The notes: generated by a model from the sequence alone, not told the origin. A stretch of 64,000 nt of DNA from Lobosporangium transversale (GCF_002105155.1 NW_019029022.1:62001-126000); one strand, 5' to 3'; positions 1 to 12,643 are shown, numbered from the stretch's first letter. Program-made: numbers and translations.

Positions 1-637
1 GCTGCTCCTACGCTCGGCTCTCCGTTGTTACGTCGCACACCGCCTCCTACAAATCCCGAAGATATACTAATTCCTGACTCTACACGGGCGATCATAATAT
101 ATACAAATACATATTTCCAAGAAAAAAAATAAAATAAAATAAAATAAAATAAAATAAAAAAGTGATATTGAGTTTATGAGTAAACTTGTTTGATTTACTC
201 AGCATAAGGCTAATACAGAACAAGAACAAGAACGAGAAAAAGAGCGACGATGCGTGTGTCTGGATAGATAGTAGCGATGATACCATTGTATGGTATATAT
301 GTATTACCTTTGGCCTCCTTCTGTATGGATTGGATGTCGACTGTCTGTTTGATCTGTGAATGCATACGATTGGACAAGAGCGAAGCCATGGCCACAATCT
401 TTAGATCCAATCTTTTGAGTGAATAAAAGACTTGTAGTGCTGACCCCACTTGAGCTTGGTTCTGTGAATCCATTCCATTCTGAAGCATCCTATCAGCTGA
501 TTCAATAATCCTTGTGCGAACAAGTTCCAACTTTTTGACTTCAGCGTCCACTACATGAATACCTTCCAGATCAGATTCCTGAAGAAGTGTATCTTTGAAA
601 AGAAAAATAAACGAAAAGAAACTCAAGTCCTTTAGAA

Positions 638-686
<49 letters not shown>

Positions 687-1512
687 GCTGCAGGGACCAT
701 ACCAACTTCGCTTAATGTCATTGCTGCTTTTGTCAGTTCCAGATCTCCCAAATCTCCTCCGGGCATTTGCAACTCTAAACGCCTGATTAAATACAAAAAC
801 CGCAAGACTCTCCTCAACATCTCTGAGGTGACCTGTAAACGTTCAAGTTGAATCGTATAGGTTTGGATCTGTTCGAAGGGTATCTTGATTTTAGTGGAAA
901 GTCGCTCCATGGAAGCACTGACTGCCTTAAGTCCTGTTTTCACAGTCTTGAGGACTGCCTCCAATTCCCGAATCCCTGCTGCTTGACTCAATAAGTCATT
1001 ATAATGTGTAGTTACCTAATAATATCAACGGTTTCCATCCAAAAAAAAAAAAAAAAAAAAAAAAAAAACCAAAGGCTTAGATCCAGAAACTGATGAAAAC
1101 CGATAAATGCTGGATGGCTGCGTTTTTTTTTTTGTTTGTTTCGTTTTTTGCTTGTCCTTTTCAGACTTACTTGATCATGTAATTGCTTGTTGAGACTATC
1201 AATACTGAATGAAAGACTTGAGAGTGATGTGGCGATATCGAGCTCTCCTTTTGCAGATTGATGAATGATAGAGTTGGCATGAGTGTTGGGATCAAACTGG
1301 TCTACTAAGAAAGAGTCATAATCTATTCATTTGAAATATAAAGCGAGAGGTTTTGTCAGCAATAATACTATGGTCACCCCTCTCCTCCTCCTTTTACTTC
1401 CTCCGCCTCAAACTCAGATGAAGTGAGAAGTTTCCCAAGGAAAACAATAAAGTCATTTTAAAAAAAAAAAAATACCAATGTAAGAGTCTAGTTCAGATAC
1501 AGCTTCTGTCAT
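1..1512 (-). CDS. COG5: Conserved oligomeric Golgi complex subunit 5, N-terminal part (runs off the left edge)
   Basis: COG5 is a lobe-B subunit of the COG tethering complex, which captures intra-Golgi retrograde vesicles. I see five exons on the minus strand: 1512-1476, 1304-1171, 1015-703, 592-308 and 79-<1, each with GT/AG borders and compatible phases. The start is the ATG at 1512. Diagnostic stretches are the early FDPNTHANSII motif, the helical segment HYNDLLSQAAGIRELEAVL, and VQTQNP-like NGMDSQNQAQVGSALQVFYSL, all characteristic of the COG5 N-terminal coiled-coil region. The long helical legs fit the CATCHR fold of the family. The third intron carries a T tract followed by an A tract. 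The last exon begins ESGISISSGFVGGGVRRNNG, a region that is poorly conserved in the family, so that acceptor is the least certain. The C-terminal two-thirds of the protein lies outside the window. It is divergent from the plus-strand genes that follow. Family identity is recognised by motif; exon ends are inferred. Confidence 0.9.
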
Positions 1513-1612
1513 GGTCGTCAATGTTTATTCCTTTCCTGTTTAGTCCCGACTGTTTCTAATGACCTGTTTTCTTTTTTTCATGAGGTGGAGAATTACTACT
1601 CATGCCATGGCG

Positions 1613-1634
1613 CAACATGGGGGAACCCATGTTG
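1613..1634. repeat. Perfect 9-bp inverted repeat with 4-nt loop
   Basis: The arms CAACATGGG and CCCATGTTG flank the loop GGAA, about 100 bp upstream of the COG5 start codon. It could be a dyad operator in the divergent promoter region or chance. The sequence shows only the symmetry. Confidence 0.5.
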
Positions 1635-1921
1635 TGGCTGGGATTTTGTCAAAAGCCACGTCAGGAACAGAAAGACCTGCTATACATTTCTACATTTTTC
1701 ACATACAGACATACAGCACAATATGCCCACAAGCACACATAAAGCGCAGCTTCTTCCTCTGCAACTGCAGACAATAATGCTACTGTCTCGTCGATCATAC
1801 ACGTCTCTCCTACTGAGTGGGGCCCTCATCTTTTCCTTAAGTCGGACTAGGTTCGGCATTTGAAAAGGCCCAATCCCTTATCAGCAGATTATCAGGATTG
1901 GGATTAGGCAGAGAAAAAACC

Positions 1922-2184
1922 ATGAAGGGAGAGGAAAAACTATCTCGGCTCGCTCAGGAGTTGAAAGAACTCACTTTGGGACGGGACGAAGAGCCGATGT
2001 GATTTTGAAACTAGCAGAGTTCGAGTCAGGCTCCAACAATAAGATCGAGTGGCCGCGAATCCTCGAGAAAGAGATAGATCTTTTGCTAGATGGCGCAGAA
2101 CTCCGATCACCTAAAGATGGCAAAGATCCGGGCTGGCGTCGAAAGAAGGCCCGAGTGGCCGTAGATGCAACAGAGAGCAAATGA
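1922..2184 (+). pseudogene. Possible small, frameshifted coding segment of unknown function
   Basis: Two overlapping plus-strand frames look protein-like. The first starts at the ATG at 1922 and encodes a charged helix (MKGEEKLSRLAQELKELTLG, then RDEEPM) before a stop at 2000-2002. The second frame (-1 relative to the first), open from before 1999 to the TGA at 2182-2184, encodes about 61 residues with a plausible amphipathic acidic segment (KIEWPRILEKEIDLLLDGAE) and a basic tail. A single extra base near 1999 would join them into one protein of about 88 residues, so this is either a decayed gene, a sequence error, or a gene with a splice I cannot define. A hydrophobic leader-like frame lies just upstream at 1779-1863. 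I do not recognise the protein. Treat as tentative. Confidence 0.3.
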
Positions 2185-3140
2185 ATAAACTGTGTTGTCG
2201 ATAATAATAAAATTAAAAGTAAGGTATGTTAGAATGTTTTCGAATGACTGATGGGTTACTGCGAAGCGGGCTATTAAGAACATGGAATTGCTAAAGCAAA
2301 GGCACTTGCAAACCAAGTTTGAGCTACAGTTTGTATACTGAATTGAAGTGCTTGCACACTTGTCCTCAAATAAAGAGATTGCAGGGCAATAGATACAAGA
2401 TCATTAGAAAAAGATCATGGGTCAAATACAAAGTGGAGCAGAGTATAATAAAAGTTACAAGGTGATTAAATAAAAGTGACTTGTTATATCTCATGAAGGT
2501 ATTAATCATATTCACCGATATGAGTGAATGATTGAGACCGTTGAAATCAAGAGGCGTTGGTGGCCAACTTTAATGGCAATGGGTGCCGCTAATCATTCAT
2601 AGGAGGGTACACGTGACTGGTGCAATCCCTCGAACAGTCCCTCTCCACCTCGAAAAGGAAACTTAATAAGAAATGGCTCTCTGTCAATCTTTTAAAGTTC
2701 GCATTCACCTTCTTTTTTCGATCAAATCAATCGGAGGATCACTTTTGACAGCCTTTCTTCTTGTTACCTCCCAACATAACCATGCAGGCAAGCTGTCTGG
2801 CACAACGGGGTCTGATGAACCCACGGATCACCAGTGGAAGGAGCCTCGTCTGCCACCATGCCTTTTCTGCTCAGAGGACCAGATCCATTCTTCTGAGCAA
2901 GAAACCATTAACTCATAGGTAAAACAATTACTCTTTAGGGTTTAGGTCATGTTTCGCTCTTTCTCCTAGGGTCACTGTAATGCTAATCTGGAAGTCTGTT
3001 GCTCCTTCTCTTTTCTTTTCTTTTCTTTTCTTTTCTTTTTCTTTTTAAGCAGTCCATATACTCGCTTATTCTCTTCTATCACCGCATTTGGTCGACCTTC
3101 CAAACGTCAGCTTCTTTGCAGATTGGCCCCGGGCTTATGG
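2185..3140 (+). other. MDM31 upstream region with probable 5' UTR intron
   Basis: No conserved gene is visible here. A donor-like CATAG/GTAAAAC at about 2918-2919 and a strong acceptor TTCTTTGCAG ending at 3121 suggest an untranslated first exon and an intron of about 200 bp before the MDM31 start. An open stretch at 2673-2918 has no family resemblance and is best read as 5' UTR. A short TTTAGGGTTTAGG run sits near 2935, and a CT-rich (TTTTC)n tract near 3013-3045 forms the polypyrimidine tract of the inferred intron. Confidence 0.4.
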
Positions 3141-5775
3141 ATGTATAATAACGGTGGTCTCTATGGAAGTGAGGCTGCTGTTGCTGTTAATCAAACCACG
3201 CAACATATGATTATGAATCGATGCGGGACTGCTACTGCTTCTGCTGGCCTCAGTTCGACTGCGTTTGTAGGTGCAACGGGCAGTGCAACAATAGAGTCAA
3301 AAGGCGCATGTGAGTTGATAGGTCGTCTGAGCCAACGAATGGTCAGAGGTACAGCACAGATCGTATCAAAGCCTCAGCCCTGGAAGAGAACAAAAGAGAC
3401 TACGACTTTGTTGGATATGGAAATTCATAGCTTCTCCAATTTACATTCACGCTCTCGACAACACCAAAACTTAAAAGGGCTACAATCCTCTTTTGGACAT
3501 GCTTCAGACACAATGATAGGAACAGGATCAGCATCAGCACCAGCATCAATATGTGTTAGGTCAGCCCACCCAATTGCAATGACACGTACCAGTTTTGCAC
3601 CCTCCTCAATCTCTCGTACTCATCATGCTGTTAAAAGCAAAAATCAAGGGATCAGGCGCTACTATATGTCAGATACACTGAGGGGAAATTCAGACTCTGC
3701 TTCCCGACAGAATGCATTGGTCAAATACACACCCCCTGTGGTTGGGCCTTTGGATCGTGTTGGACGAGCCAAGCTGCTTTCTGCAGCCCCTAATTTTCTA
3801 GAACGTCTCAAGATTCGTTTAAAGCTACTGCTGATGCGTCAAATCCGACCATGGCGTGTGGACGACTTCATTGCAGTGTTTTCATGGGCCTTCCTGGCGA
3901 ATGTGGCATTTGTGCTGTTGGGCACGACTACTTTCTTTAGCTTGTTGCTTGCTGCAGCGAATAGCTTACAATTCCAAGGTAAAAGAAAAATGAGAGATTT
4001 GTTGATATTCGTGTTTGTTTTCATCATGCTGTCATCATTTTCGGAATCTATCACTCGACCAATTCGTGGGCAAACCAATTGAATTTTATTTAAAAATGCA
4101 CGTCACAAGATGTGGTCTGTGTGTTATTTTTACTTTTATCATTAATCTAATACATATCTTTGAATTTCCTCTCTCTGCAGGATTTGTGGCATCCAAGATT
4201 AGCGATTATCTTACAGCATCAACGGGAGTCAAAGTCAAGTTTGAAGCTGCTATTGTCCCCAATTGGAAGGATGGGCGTATCACTCTCCGGAACGTAGTCA
4301 TGTCAAAACGAGCAGAACAACCCAATAAGGATAATCTATTAAGTCACAAAGGAGAAGATCATTCAGGCCATGGACATGAGCACGATCATGATGGGACGGA
4401 CGAGCATGCTCAAATAACTGAAGAGGACGTCGATACGAACTTTACCATGTTTGATGTGACCATCGATCAAATTGATGTCACACTCTCTGCTAAACGATGG
4501 CTTGACGGCAAAGGGCTGATCGAAGATGCCTCCATCAAGGGTGTTCGTGGAGTCATTGGTAATACATTAAAGGCTTTTGGGGCAAGGGAACTGGCGGGGT
4601 TCAAATCAATGCCTTTTTATATTTTTTAATCCTTATTGTACTAACTGGGTTCATGTACCTCATATCCATTTATGACTACCATTTTTAATTGTCAATAGAT
4701 CGCACTCATGTTTGGTGGGATCCTGATGTCGAATACATCCCAGAGCTATCTAGGAGAAAACATGTCCCTGGAGACTTTGAACTCGAATCACTTCAGCTTG
4801 AGGATATGCTTGTGACGGTTCTTCAGCCAGATAACTTCCGTCCCTATACTGTGTCGATATACTCTGCTCAGTTTCCAAAGTTTCGGAAGCAATGGCTATT
4901 TTACGACTTGTTATGTGCAGAGTCCATGGTTGGCATGTTTGATGGCTGCCTCTTTAGCTGCTACACTGCACAGCGTGAGAGCACTGACAACCAGACTGAT
5001 GCTAAATGGAAAAGGTCAACTCGATTTAAAATTGATGATGTCAAAATCGATCATTTGAACGCTGGGGTGGAAGGGCCCTTTGGATGGATTTATTCTGGCA
5101 CTGTAGACATCACCTGTGATGTAAAGATTCCAAATGAACCGAGAGAGGATGCACTGCGCAAGCTAGTGAATGATATTGTCGATAAGATTGATGAAGTGGT
5201 TGATTTTGCACCACTTCCAGTTGTCTTTGGGACGGGCGCCGTCGGCGGAAAAGAAATTGTGATGTATCCAAACCGTGCTGCTGCTGCCTTGCATGAAAAG
5301 ATGATGGAGGAAGAAGAAGAGCAGCGGCGACTAGCTCAGCAGCAACAACAAATCCTCCAACGGCAACAGCAGCAGCAGCAGCAACAACAACGACAGCACG
5401 GACAGAATTCTGAGCATAAACAAGAGCATATGAGGCTACATCAAGAAAACCGGTATCAATATTGGCAACAGCAACAGCAAATTGAGCAGCAGCTTCGGCA
5501 ATTCCAACAGCAGCAAGAGCAACAGCATCAGCAACAAATGTCCAAATTCAACACACCAACTTCAAGAGCCAGTTTTGTAAGATCATCCAAGAAAAAGCCT
5601 GCACTGGTGATGGATTTTGAATTTCGTTTCAATGATACCAAGGCGTCTATCCCTTTGAAAACAGAGAGTTTGTCCTATTTGTCCAACGCCGCTATCCGTC
5701 CTATTGTTGCGTTCATGAACAGTAACCGCACAGTTACACCTATCCGATGCCGTGTCGAAATGGACTTGGTGTGTT

Positions 5776-5811
<36 letters not shown>

Positions 5812-6118
5812 GAGAAAAAATTTTGGCAACAGAAATATCATACCAGAAACTAATACTAATTATTTTTTTATTCTTCATTATTAGTCTGAATTCGATGGCT
5901 CATGGACAATCTATGACTCTAATTTGATGACAAATCTGTCGACAGAACTTGGTAAAGCATGGGTTAGCCTTGTAGCGAATGAGCGAGAACGAAATCGCAA
6001 GTTGAAGAGGGTTGGTCTTTGGGGTCTTCAGTCGATGACCCGTAATATTGTTAACGTGTACGACTATGCGCGAGGTAGCAGAGGGTTCTGGCATTACATT
6101 GGCACACACACCGTATAA
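3141..6118 (+). CDS. MDM31: Mdm31/Mdm32-family mitochondrial inner membrane protein
   Basis: Mdm31-family proteins are mitochondrial inner membrane proteins needed for mitochondrial shape, mtDNA inheritance and cardiolipin homeostasis. Four exons: 3141-3978, 4181-4558, 4699-5768 and 5885-6118, 839 residues in total with all phases consistent. The N-terminus is Ser/Thr/Arg-rich, as expected for a presequence. A hydrophobic segment lies at about residues 243-277 (begins FIAVFSWAFLANVAFVLLG). It is followed by the family core: GFVASKISDYL, VKVKFEAAIVPNWKDGRITL, KGVRGVIDRTHVWWDPDVEY and the C-terminal SEFDGSWTIYDSNL. The start chosen is the first ATG after a probable 5' UTR intron. The protein is longer than the roughly 580-residue yeast protein, partly because of the long N-terminal extension and partly because of a glutamine-rich insert at about residues 610-690 (nt about 5320-5545). 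A His/Asp-rich loop occurs near nt 4360-4410. Intron 3 has a T-rich tract. It converges on UTP23. Confidence 0.92.
5320..5545 (+). repeat. CAG/CAA glutamine-codon repeat inside MDM31
   Basis: An interrupted run of CAG and CAA codons encodes the poly-Gln insert of the MDM31 protein. Mixed CAG/CAA use and interspersed Arg/His/Glu codons suggest an old, partly decayed trinucleotide expansion, in frame with the gene. Confidence 0.85.
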
Positions 6119-6550
6119 CACATGATTAAGCAAGCAAGCCAAACCCAGCAGCGGATAAAATTCATCTTTACGCTTCCCAACGCCCGTCGGGACCGTTAAC
6201 CAGCTAACTATTGCCTCTTACTTTTTTTTTTTTTTCTTTTTTTTTTCTTTTCTTTTCTTTTTCTTTTATATATTTCCTGCTTATATAATCAAATTCCTCG
6301 TTGTACATTACATACCCGATCATAGAGAGTGTTCTTTTTCTTTTTTCTTTTCATTTTTTTTTTTTTTTTTTTTTTATATCTGTTTGTAGCATTGCGCTTT
6401 TTTGCATTATCGTATTTCATTAGAGACATGATTTAAGAGAAAAATAACATTTTTTTTTTCCTTCAGAATAAATGATCCACTAAATAATCAATTTGATTTT
6501 TTTTGTTTGCTTTGTTTATAGATATATATAAAAAATCCGCAACTTCTAAA

Positions 6551-7838
6551 CTATGACGACTCGGATCCCGCCGGCGTTGTAGTATTGGTTGTGGCAGAAG
6601 CATCAGCAGTAGCAGTAGACTTTGACTTTCTCCTCCTTCTTGTCTTTTTCTTCTCTACTCCTGCATCCGCTTCAGACTCTGCTCCTCGCTTTTTGATAGA
6701 AGTTGTAGTCGAAGTAATGGTAGTAGTGGGCTCTGGTTTTTTCTTTTTCTTCTTAATCGACAATGGATTTGGTTCCTTGGGACCCATTTTCTTTTTCAAA
6801 AGTTTAGCTTTTTTCAGTTCTAGTTTCTCTTTCTTTGATTGCTTTCGTTCCTCAATCTTCTTGATCAGTTTAGGATCAAGTGAGACTTTACCCAATGCAG
6901 AGACCTTGAGGCCCTTTAAAGTTTGTAATTCCTTTGATTTAGCATGGGTCTTGTCGGTTTCGATTTTTTTACAGGTTTTCAAACTTGCCTCTGAGGGGGG
7001 TTCTAAGATGAGGTTGGATCGATGGATATAAAGCAAAGGTACCCCTGGAACTTGAGCTAATTGAACTCGAAGTCGTTTGGATTGAGAGGCAACGACGTAA
7101 TTATGGGGGTTGGTATCGGCGATGATTTGAGAGATACAAATGGATTCCTCGACAGGATCTTGATGCTTGCAACGACGTTTCTCAAATCGTTTGGAGGCAA
7201 TGAAGGCACCAGATGCCTCTTCACCACGAGATTTGAGTTGTGCCATGGTACATGGTGTCACCACTTGTTAACCACGCCCATTCCATTCCCAAAGAAGAAG
7301 AAGAAGAAGAAGAAAGAGAAAAGAAAAAGAAAAGAGAAAGAAAAGAAAAAGGAAAAAAGTACAAGATTAGAAGGGAAAGAAAGTTTTGATCCGACCGGGA
7401 CAAAAAAAAAAAAAAAAAAAAAAAGCCAGAGGGTTTTTATAGCACTTACTTTGTTTTGAAGCGTCACAGAGAACATTGGGGATCATCACCCTGAGATCCA
7501 TTCTTTGATCCAATGCTGCTTGAATAAAATCCGCATCCACTATCCGAATTTCATTTTAAAAGCAGAAATTGTATTCCAATCGTTAGAGTAAGCTTCTTTT
7601 TCTTTTTCTTTTTTCTTTTGTAGTCTGAAAAGGCGTATTTCTTCGGTTCCTCAGCTCCTTCCAGTCCTGCTCAGTCCAGTTCAGTCTAGGTCAGCTCCAT
7701 TTTCTATAAATCCTTGCTAAAAAAAAAAAAAAAAAAAAAAAAGAGCTTACCAAGAACCTGATATGGTTTGTGGAATTTAAATGTCTGGCAGTACATGTTC
7801 ATGTACCGCTTGTAATCCTTATGCCGTTTGATTCTCAT
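6551..7838 (-). CDS. UTP23: rRNA-processing protein UTP23 (PIN-domain, small-subunit processome)
   Basis: UTP23 is a nucleolar component of the 90S/SSU processome needed for 18S rRNA maturation and snR30/U17 snoRNP release. Three exons: 7838-7751, 7539-7450 and 7263-6551, 296 residues. The N-terminus MRIKRHKDYKRYMNMYCQTF and the junction KPYQVLVDADFIQAAL match the PIN-domain start. Then come the conserved NPHNYVVASQSKRLRVQLAQ and VPGVPLLYIHRSNLILEPPS blocks. Candidate zinc-binding cysteine/histidine residues (C64, C91, H93, C102) correspond to the CCHC cluster known in the family. The C-terminal 120 residues are highly basic and low-complexity (KKKK runs), typical of nucleolar proteins. Start is the first ATG and gives the canonical N-terminus. 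The first two introns carry A or T homopolymers (on the coding strand T-rich and T/A-rich). It converges with MDM31, with stop codons about 430 bp apart. Confidence 0.92.
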
Positions 7839-7921
7839 GGTGTCGAGTTTGTTGTTGCTGTTCCGTAATGCTAATTAAGAAGACAAGAGTATAGGAATGT
7901 CCATGAACCAATGAACCATGA

Positions 7922-7952
<31 letters not shown>

Positions 7953-8735
7953 GGTGTGTGTGTGTTTATGTTTTATTTAAGGAGACGGTCACGAAAATTT
8001 CAATTGCATAGAAAAACCTAGAAAAAGGCTTCACACTCAGTTTTTTACGAAACGCGCCTCCTCCACGCCTGGATAAACTGATTTTCATGATCATTCGTCG
8101 GTGTTTTACAATGAGGAAAGAAGAAAAAGAGAGATAGAGAGTGAATCTATGAATTGCTATCATGTTTCACTAACATATACATGTAAACCAATTTTTTTGT
8201 TTATTGCGCGAGCGTGTGCTTTTTTTTTTTTTTTTTTTTTATCGACCGTACACAAATGAATGTGGACATGGCTCACAACATCAACATTTATATAAGAGGT
8301 GAAGCTGCAGTTTCAACGCATAACTTTAGCTCCACAGCGATGAGGAAAAGAAGAAAAAAAAAAAAAAAAAAAAAAAGATGTCGAACTCAAAAAGAAACAA
8401 GAGAAAGCACTGTTTAATTTTGTTTTCAACCATGAAGATACGACACATTGTCCACGATAATGATGTGATATTCCTTGGGGTATTGGGAAAGGGTGAGTCA
8501 GCAATTACTCTACCGTCTACGTTGCAAATTTCATATCTTGATATGGGATATGCACGTTCCAGAGGTGGAGGAAATGTAGGCAAAGCGAATTACGACTCAA
8601 GAACTAAAAGAAACTTATCATCGATAAATCAGCCATGCACTCCCAGCAGAGAGAACCAATGCAGGCGTTATTGAAGAGTGCAGAGGAAGTGAACCGCTTT
8701 CCCGAATACTGGAAAGCTGGCATAGCGAGAATAAA

Positions 8736-8768
<33 letters not shown>

Positions 8769-9822
8769 CCTACCATTTGTTGCTGCTGCTGTTACTCTTA
8801 CTATTGCTGTAGATATACATTGAAACTTATAATCCTTTGAAGAGGGTGCTCCAGACGTCTTGCTCTTTTGAATAAAAAAAAAGTTACTGCTACGAGAAGA
8901 AGTTTATATTTTTCAACTACAGTATTCTAGTATGGATTGGTCAGTAACTTGGTCATAGGATAACTAGCACGGCCACAAATATCCTTGACAGCGATTAAGC
9001 ATGGTTAGATATAAACTGTGTATGCAGAGGCCGCTTGTTGCTGCATATAGGGGATGCTGGGAGTCTTAGACACTACAAAGCAAATAATCATTTAGGATCT
9101 ATAGATCTATAACCACAGCAAAGTACGTACAATAGGCAATAGGCAAGTAGCAAACTTGTAAGAGAAAGAAGGAATAGCCCATTTCGATTAACCCTTGTGA
9201 GCCAGCATGGAAAGAGGACCATGGCCCAGAATATACTTTTTTTTGTATCAAACCGATTCCTCTGGCGATCAATTCAATCAGAACATGTTTTGTTTGTGTG
9301 TGACCAAATGAAGAGAGAGCTATAGACCATGTACATGTACATTTTACGCCCATATGTCCATGGTTCCAGATCAACGATAGGATGCCATGGCACATTAAGT
9401 CCTGGTGTTCCTGGCGCAGAGCATGTATAAATGAATCTGTGTATCTCTTATTGAGTAATTATATATATATAAAGAGCATGACCCTGAAGAAAGCTAATTG
9501 CGCCGTTCTTCCTCGTAAATGAATAACTCAATCGTCTCCTCTTTTGGCCTTTTTTTTTTCTTCTAAATGTATATATATATATATATAATATATATATACG
9601 TATAATCATTAGATGGGCACCCTGGCTCTCAAGAAATTGATGGATGGTTTTCCATGGAACCGTTATTTGTTTGTTCTTGAATGGATTAAAATTCAAAGAT
9701 TTGAAATAAATAAATAAACAATAATAAAAATAAAATGCACACGGTGCCTTATGCAGCAACCCGTTATAAGAGATGGTCCATAGAAAACAATAAAATATTG
9801 AATGAATGTAGTCGCGTTTTTT

Positions 9823-9829
9823 ATATATA

Positions 9830-9863
<34 letters not shown>

Positions 9864-9864
9864 T
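9823..9864. repeat. TA dinucleotide microsatellite
   Basis: An almost pure alternating TA tract. Similar shorter tracts lie at about 8738-8768 and 9570-9599. Such tracts are common in AT-rich fungal spacers and can extrude cruciforms. Confidence 0.85.
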
Positions 9865-10561
9865 TTTATTGTGAATGATGAGTGATAAGTGGTGAAAAAA
9901 GAATTGCAAGTTGTGGATGCAAGGGTGCACAGAAGTGTAAGACAACTCTGCGCTAGCCAGTAGGATCGCCATCCGTGTTCCTCGACCGTTATGAACAATT
10001 ATTTATTAAACAAGCAAAGTGAGGTGTGGTTAAATTGAGCAAAAAGTTATATTACAGTTTGATATGCATGAACGACAATAGACAATATACATGTACATGT
10101 ATATTATATTAACATAGTACTAATAAGTCCCTATTTCTATCGCAAAGGCTACAAGGCAATAGATAGATGGATGAGGAATAGATAGAACGAGAGAAAAAGA
10201 GAGGAAAGAGAAGAGAAGATGGAGTGAGGAGAAGAGAAAGTAAAGATCAATGTCTTAAAGTAACAGTTCACTCTCTTTTAATAATATCATCCAATTAAAG
10301 AAAGCAATGCCAAATTAACCGTAAATGTTAATTTTCATGTTCCCATGCAAACATGTGTGCAAAACTTTACTTTTCTATTCGTGAACATTTGATTATCGAT
10401 ATGAATACAAAGAAGAAAGGAAAGAGGGGAAGAAGGAGGTTCCCATGAGCGAGGCTGCGGAACGAATGATCTGATTGATCAATGAAAAAGACGGAAAAGG
10501 ATATGTTTATGTGTTTAGGTTATTAATGGAAATCTTGAATTCATTTATGGCCTAGAACTCT

Positions 10562-10588
10562 TCCCTTTCCCTTTCCCTTTCCCTTTTT
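10562..10588. repeat. Short CCCTTT tandem repeat
   Basis: About four units of CCCTTT in a row; no function assigned. It lies in the spacer upstream of the protease genes. Confidence 0.7.
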
Positions 10589-12427
10589 GCGATAGAGGTT
10601 TCTATTGAATACTGGACTACATGTTATTGATGGCGATGTAAGGTTTGCAAATTCACAGATGTAATGCAAGGTTGGCGTGCGCTCTCTCTCTTCCCTCCAC
10701 TGCCCACGGTGTGGCGTGCGACAACTCCAGCACAAACTCTGTTTTATATTACACATGCCTTTGCAGCACACAGTTCAATTCCTGCGTCATTTTCTCAGAG
10801 GGCTTCTAGGGGAACCTTCTTTTCATTGGATCAAAGGCACGCAACGAGCGTGTGTCCTTTAAAAGAGCCCTGACCCGTTATGAGCCCTGCTTGATATTTC
10901 TTTTACCTCTTTCTTGTGAGCACTTTCCATTTCCTGCACTCACTTTCTCTCTACATGCAGTTTTTGTCAGGCAAAACAAGGGCTCAATAAGTAATGATAC
11001 ATGCACATGTTGATATATATATATTTACATGGAAGTGGACCCTCTTCATTATCAAACTAGACATCCTCTCCGCTCTTCTTTTACTTTCCAATCTCCTTCT
11101 TTCATTCGCCTCATCGTTGTGTTGGCTCACATTTTTTACTGCACGTACATGCTCCGTGTGTACATCCATCAGGGTTCCCATGATGCATTGTCCGAAGGCG
11201 TATCTAGAAGCAATTCTTCAAGAAAGAAAAAAAAAAAAAAAAAAAACAGGCCAAGGGTCTAGGGTCTAGGGTCTAGTACTTGCAAAAAAAAAAAAAAAAA
11301 AAAAAACTGTGGGGGTAAGGAAAGAAAGAGAGCAAAAAATCTTTCCTGGATTAAGATCGATTGGACAATCGGATGAATAGTCGGCCGCTGATTTGTTTCA
11401 CTACATACACTAAGCTGAAGAGTAAAATAAAATATAGCCCGAACGGACACAACGCCATCTTACTTCCGACATTACCAGAGGCAATATAGAGAGAGGGGAA
11501 GCAAGGATTTTGTAGAGATGACCAAGTAGACAAATAGAAGAGTAGCATACGAACCATCGTGTAAAGTCATACAAAGGAAAACAGGATACAGTATTAAAAA
11601 AAGGATTTATATCAGTCACTAAAGCTACTAATTATTAATGATAATAACTTTGTCTAGATGTTAATAAGACACATTCCAACAAACCTTGTGAGAGCTCCCT
11701 TCTTTTTTTTTTTTAATAATATCATTGCTTACTCCAGACAGCAAGGGAGAACAACTTTTCCATGCTTTTTGACATGGGGGAATGATAGACTACCGCTGTG
11801 CGGTTAATTTAGATGACATGAGAAATGAAAACAGTCAAAATAGAATAAGGTCAGGGGTCAAGGGACAAAAATGGTATAAAAGGCAAGAATCCGTAATCCA
11901 TCAGCCTGTTGAGGGTCTACTACTAGCCTATCTCACAATGTCCAATCACTCTTTTGCTTATCTTGCCAAATGGCAAAAAAAAAAATAAAATAAAATAAAA
12001 TAAAGGGGGTTCAAGCACTATTCCATGGCGCTTGACCATCCATGAAGGTTTTTTCGTTGTAAAGCTTTTTTTCCTTCGTTGTAGAAACGCAAGTTGGGTG
12101 AGGTAATACAAATTTATTACATTGAATAAGCTGCAGGACTGAATAGCATGCTACAAAGTTTGATCCAATAAAGATATTGTAATACATCTGCACTTTTGTT
12201 TACAAACAAAACGACAGTGCTCTTTTTTTGATGTTGCCATTACATTCAACCAATTCTCTTTCATTTTCTACATGGTTATCATGTTTGTGTACATGTGTGC
12301 ATGTGTGCAAAGAAATAAAGTCTATGCATCATTCACACCCTTCCTCTCAGTCTGCGATTGGTGTCTTAGTCTGTGTTCTCAGGAACAACGGTTTATTTTA
12401 CTCTTCCACTCTCATCCTCTTTTTCCC

Positions 12428-12435
12428 TTTAAATA
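12428..12435 (+). promoter_or_regulatory. Candidate TATA box of the first subtilase gene
   Basis: The octamer TTTAAATA lies 216 bp before the start codon. The second subtilase has TATAAATA at exactly the same 216-bp distance, which supports both as core promoter elements. Confidence 0.5.
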
Positions 12436-12643
12436 CAAGGCCCCACCCGCAACTCTTTTGCTGTTTTCTTCAGCCTTTTGGACTCCTGCAACCGCATCCC
12501 TTACCTTAACCCCCCGCCATCCCTCACATCCCTTCCATACCTTTACGGTAAACCCTGTACAGTCTTTTACAGACACATTTACATTGATCACCACACATAT
12601 ATCATACCTTACTCCTCCATCCTTTTCTACCTCATAAACAAAT

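Larger units (their letters stand above)
7839..12427. other. AT-rich intergenic spacer, no gene recognised
   Basis: About 4.6 kb with no open frame that resembles a known family and no tRNA or rRNA signature that I can find. It holds homopolymers (T28 at 7925-7952, T runs near 8219-8240, A runs near 8351-8376, 11230-11246 and 11284-11305), TA microsatellites (about 8738-8768, 9570-9599 and 9823-9864), a (CCCTTT)n stretch near 10562-10588 and three copies of GGGTCTA near 11256-11276. The short open frames are produced by these low-complexity runs. UTR segments and promoters of the flanking genes must lie at its edges. Confidence 0.6.

Noticed and set aside
2673-2918. 81-codon open frame upstream of MDM31
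   Set aside because: No family resemblance; it ends at a good splice donor and fits a 5' UTR exon.
11256-11276. GGGTCTA repeats and a TTTAGGG doublet (near 2935) as telomere-like DNA
   Set aside because: Only two or three units, not the TTAGGG array expected at fungal telomeres, and in mid-contig context.
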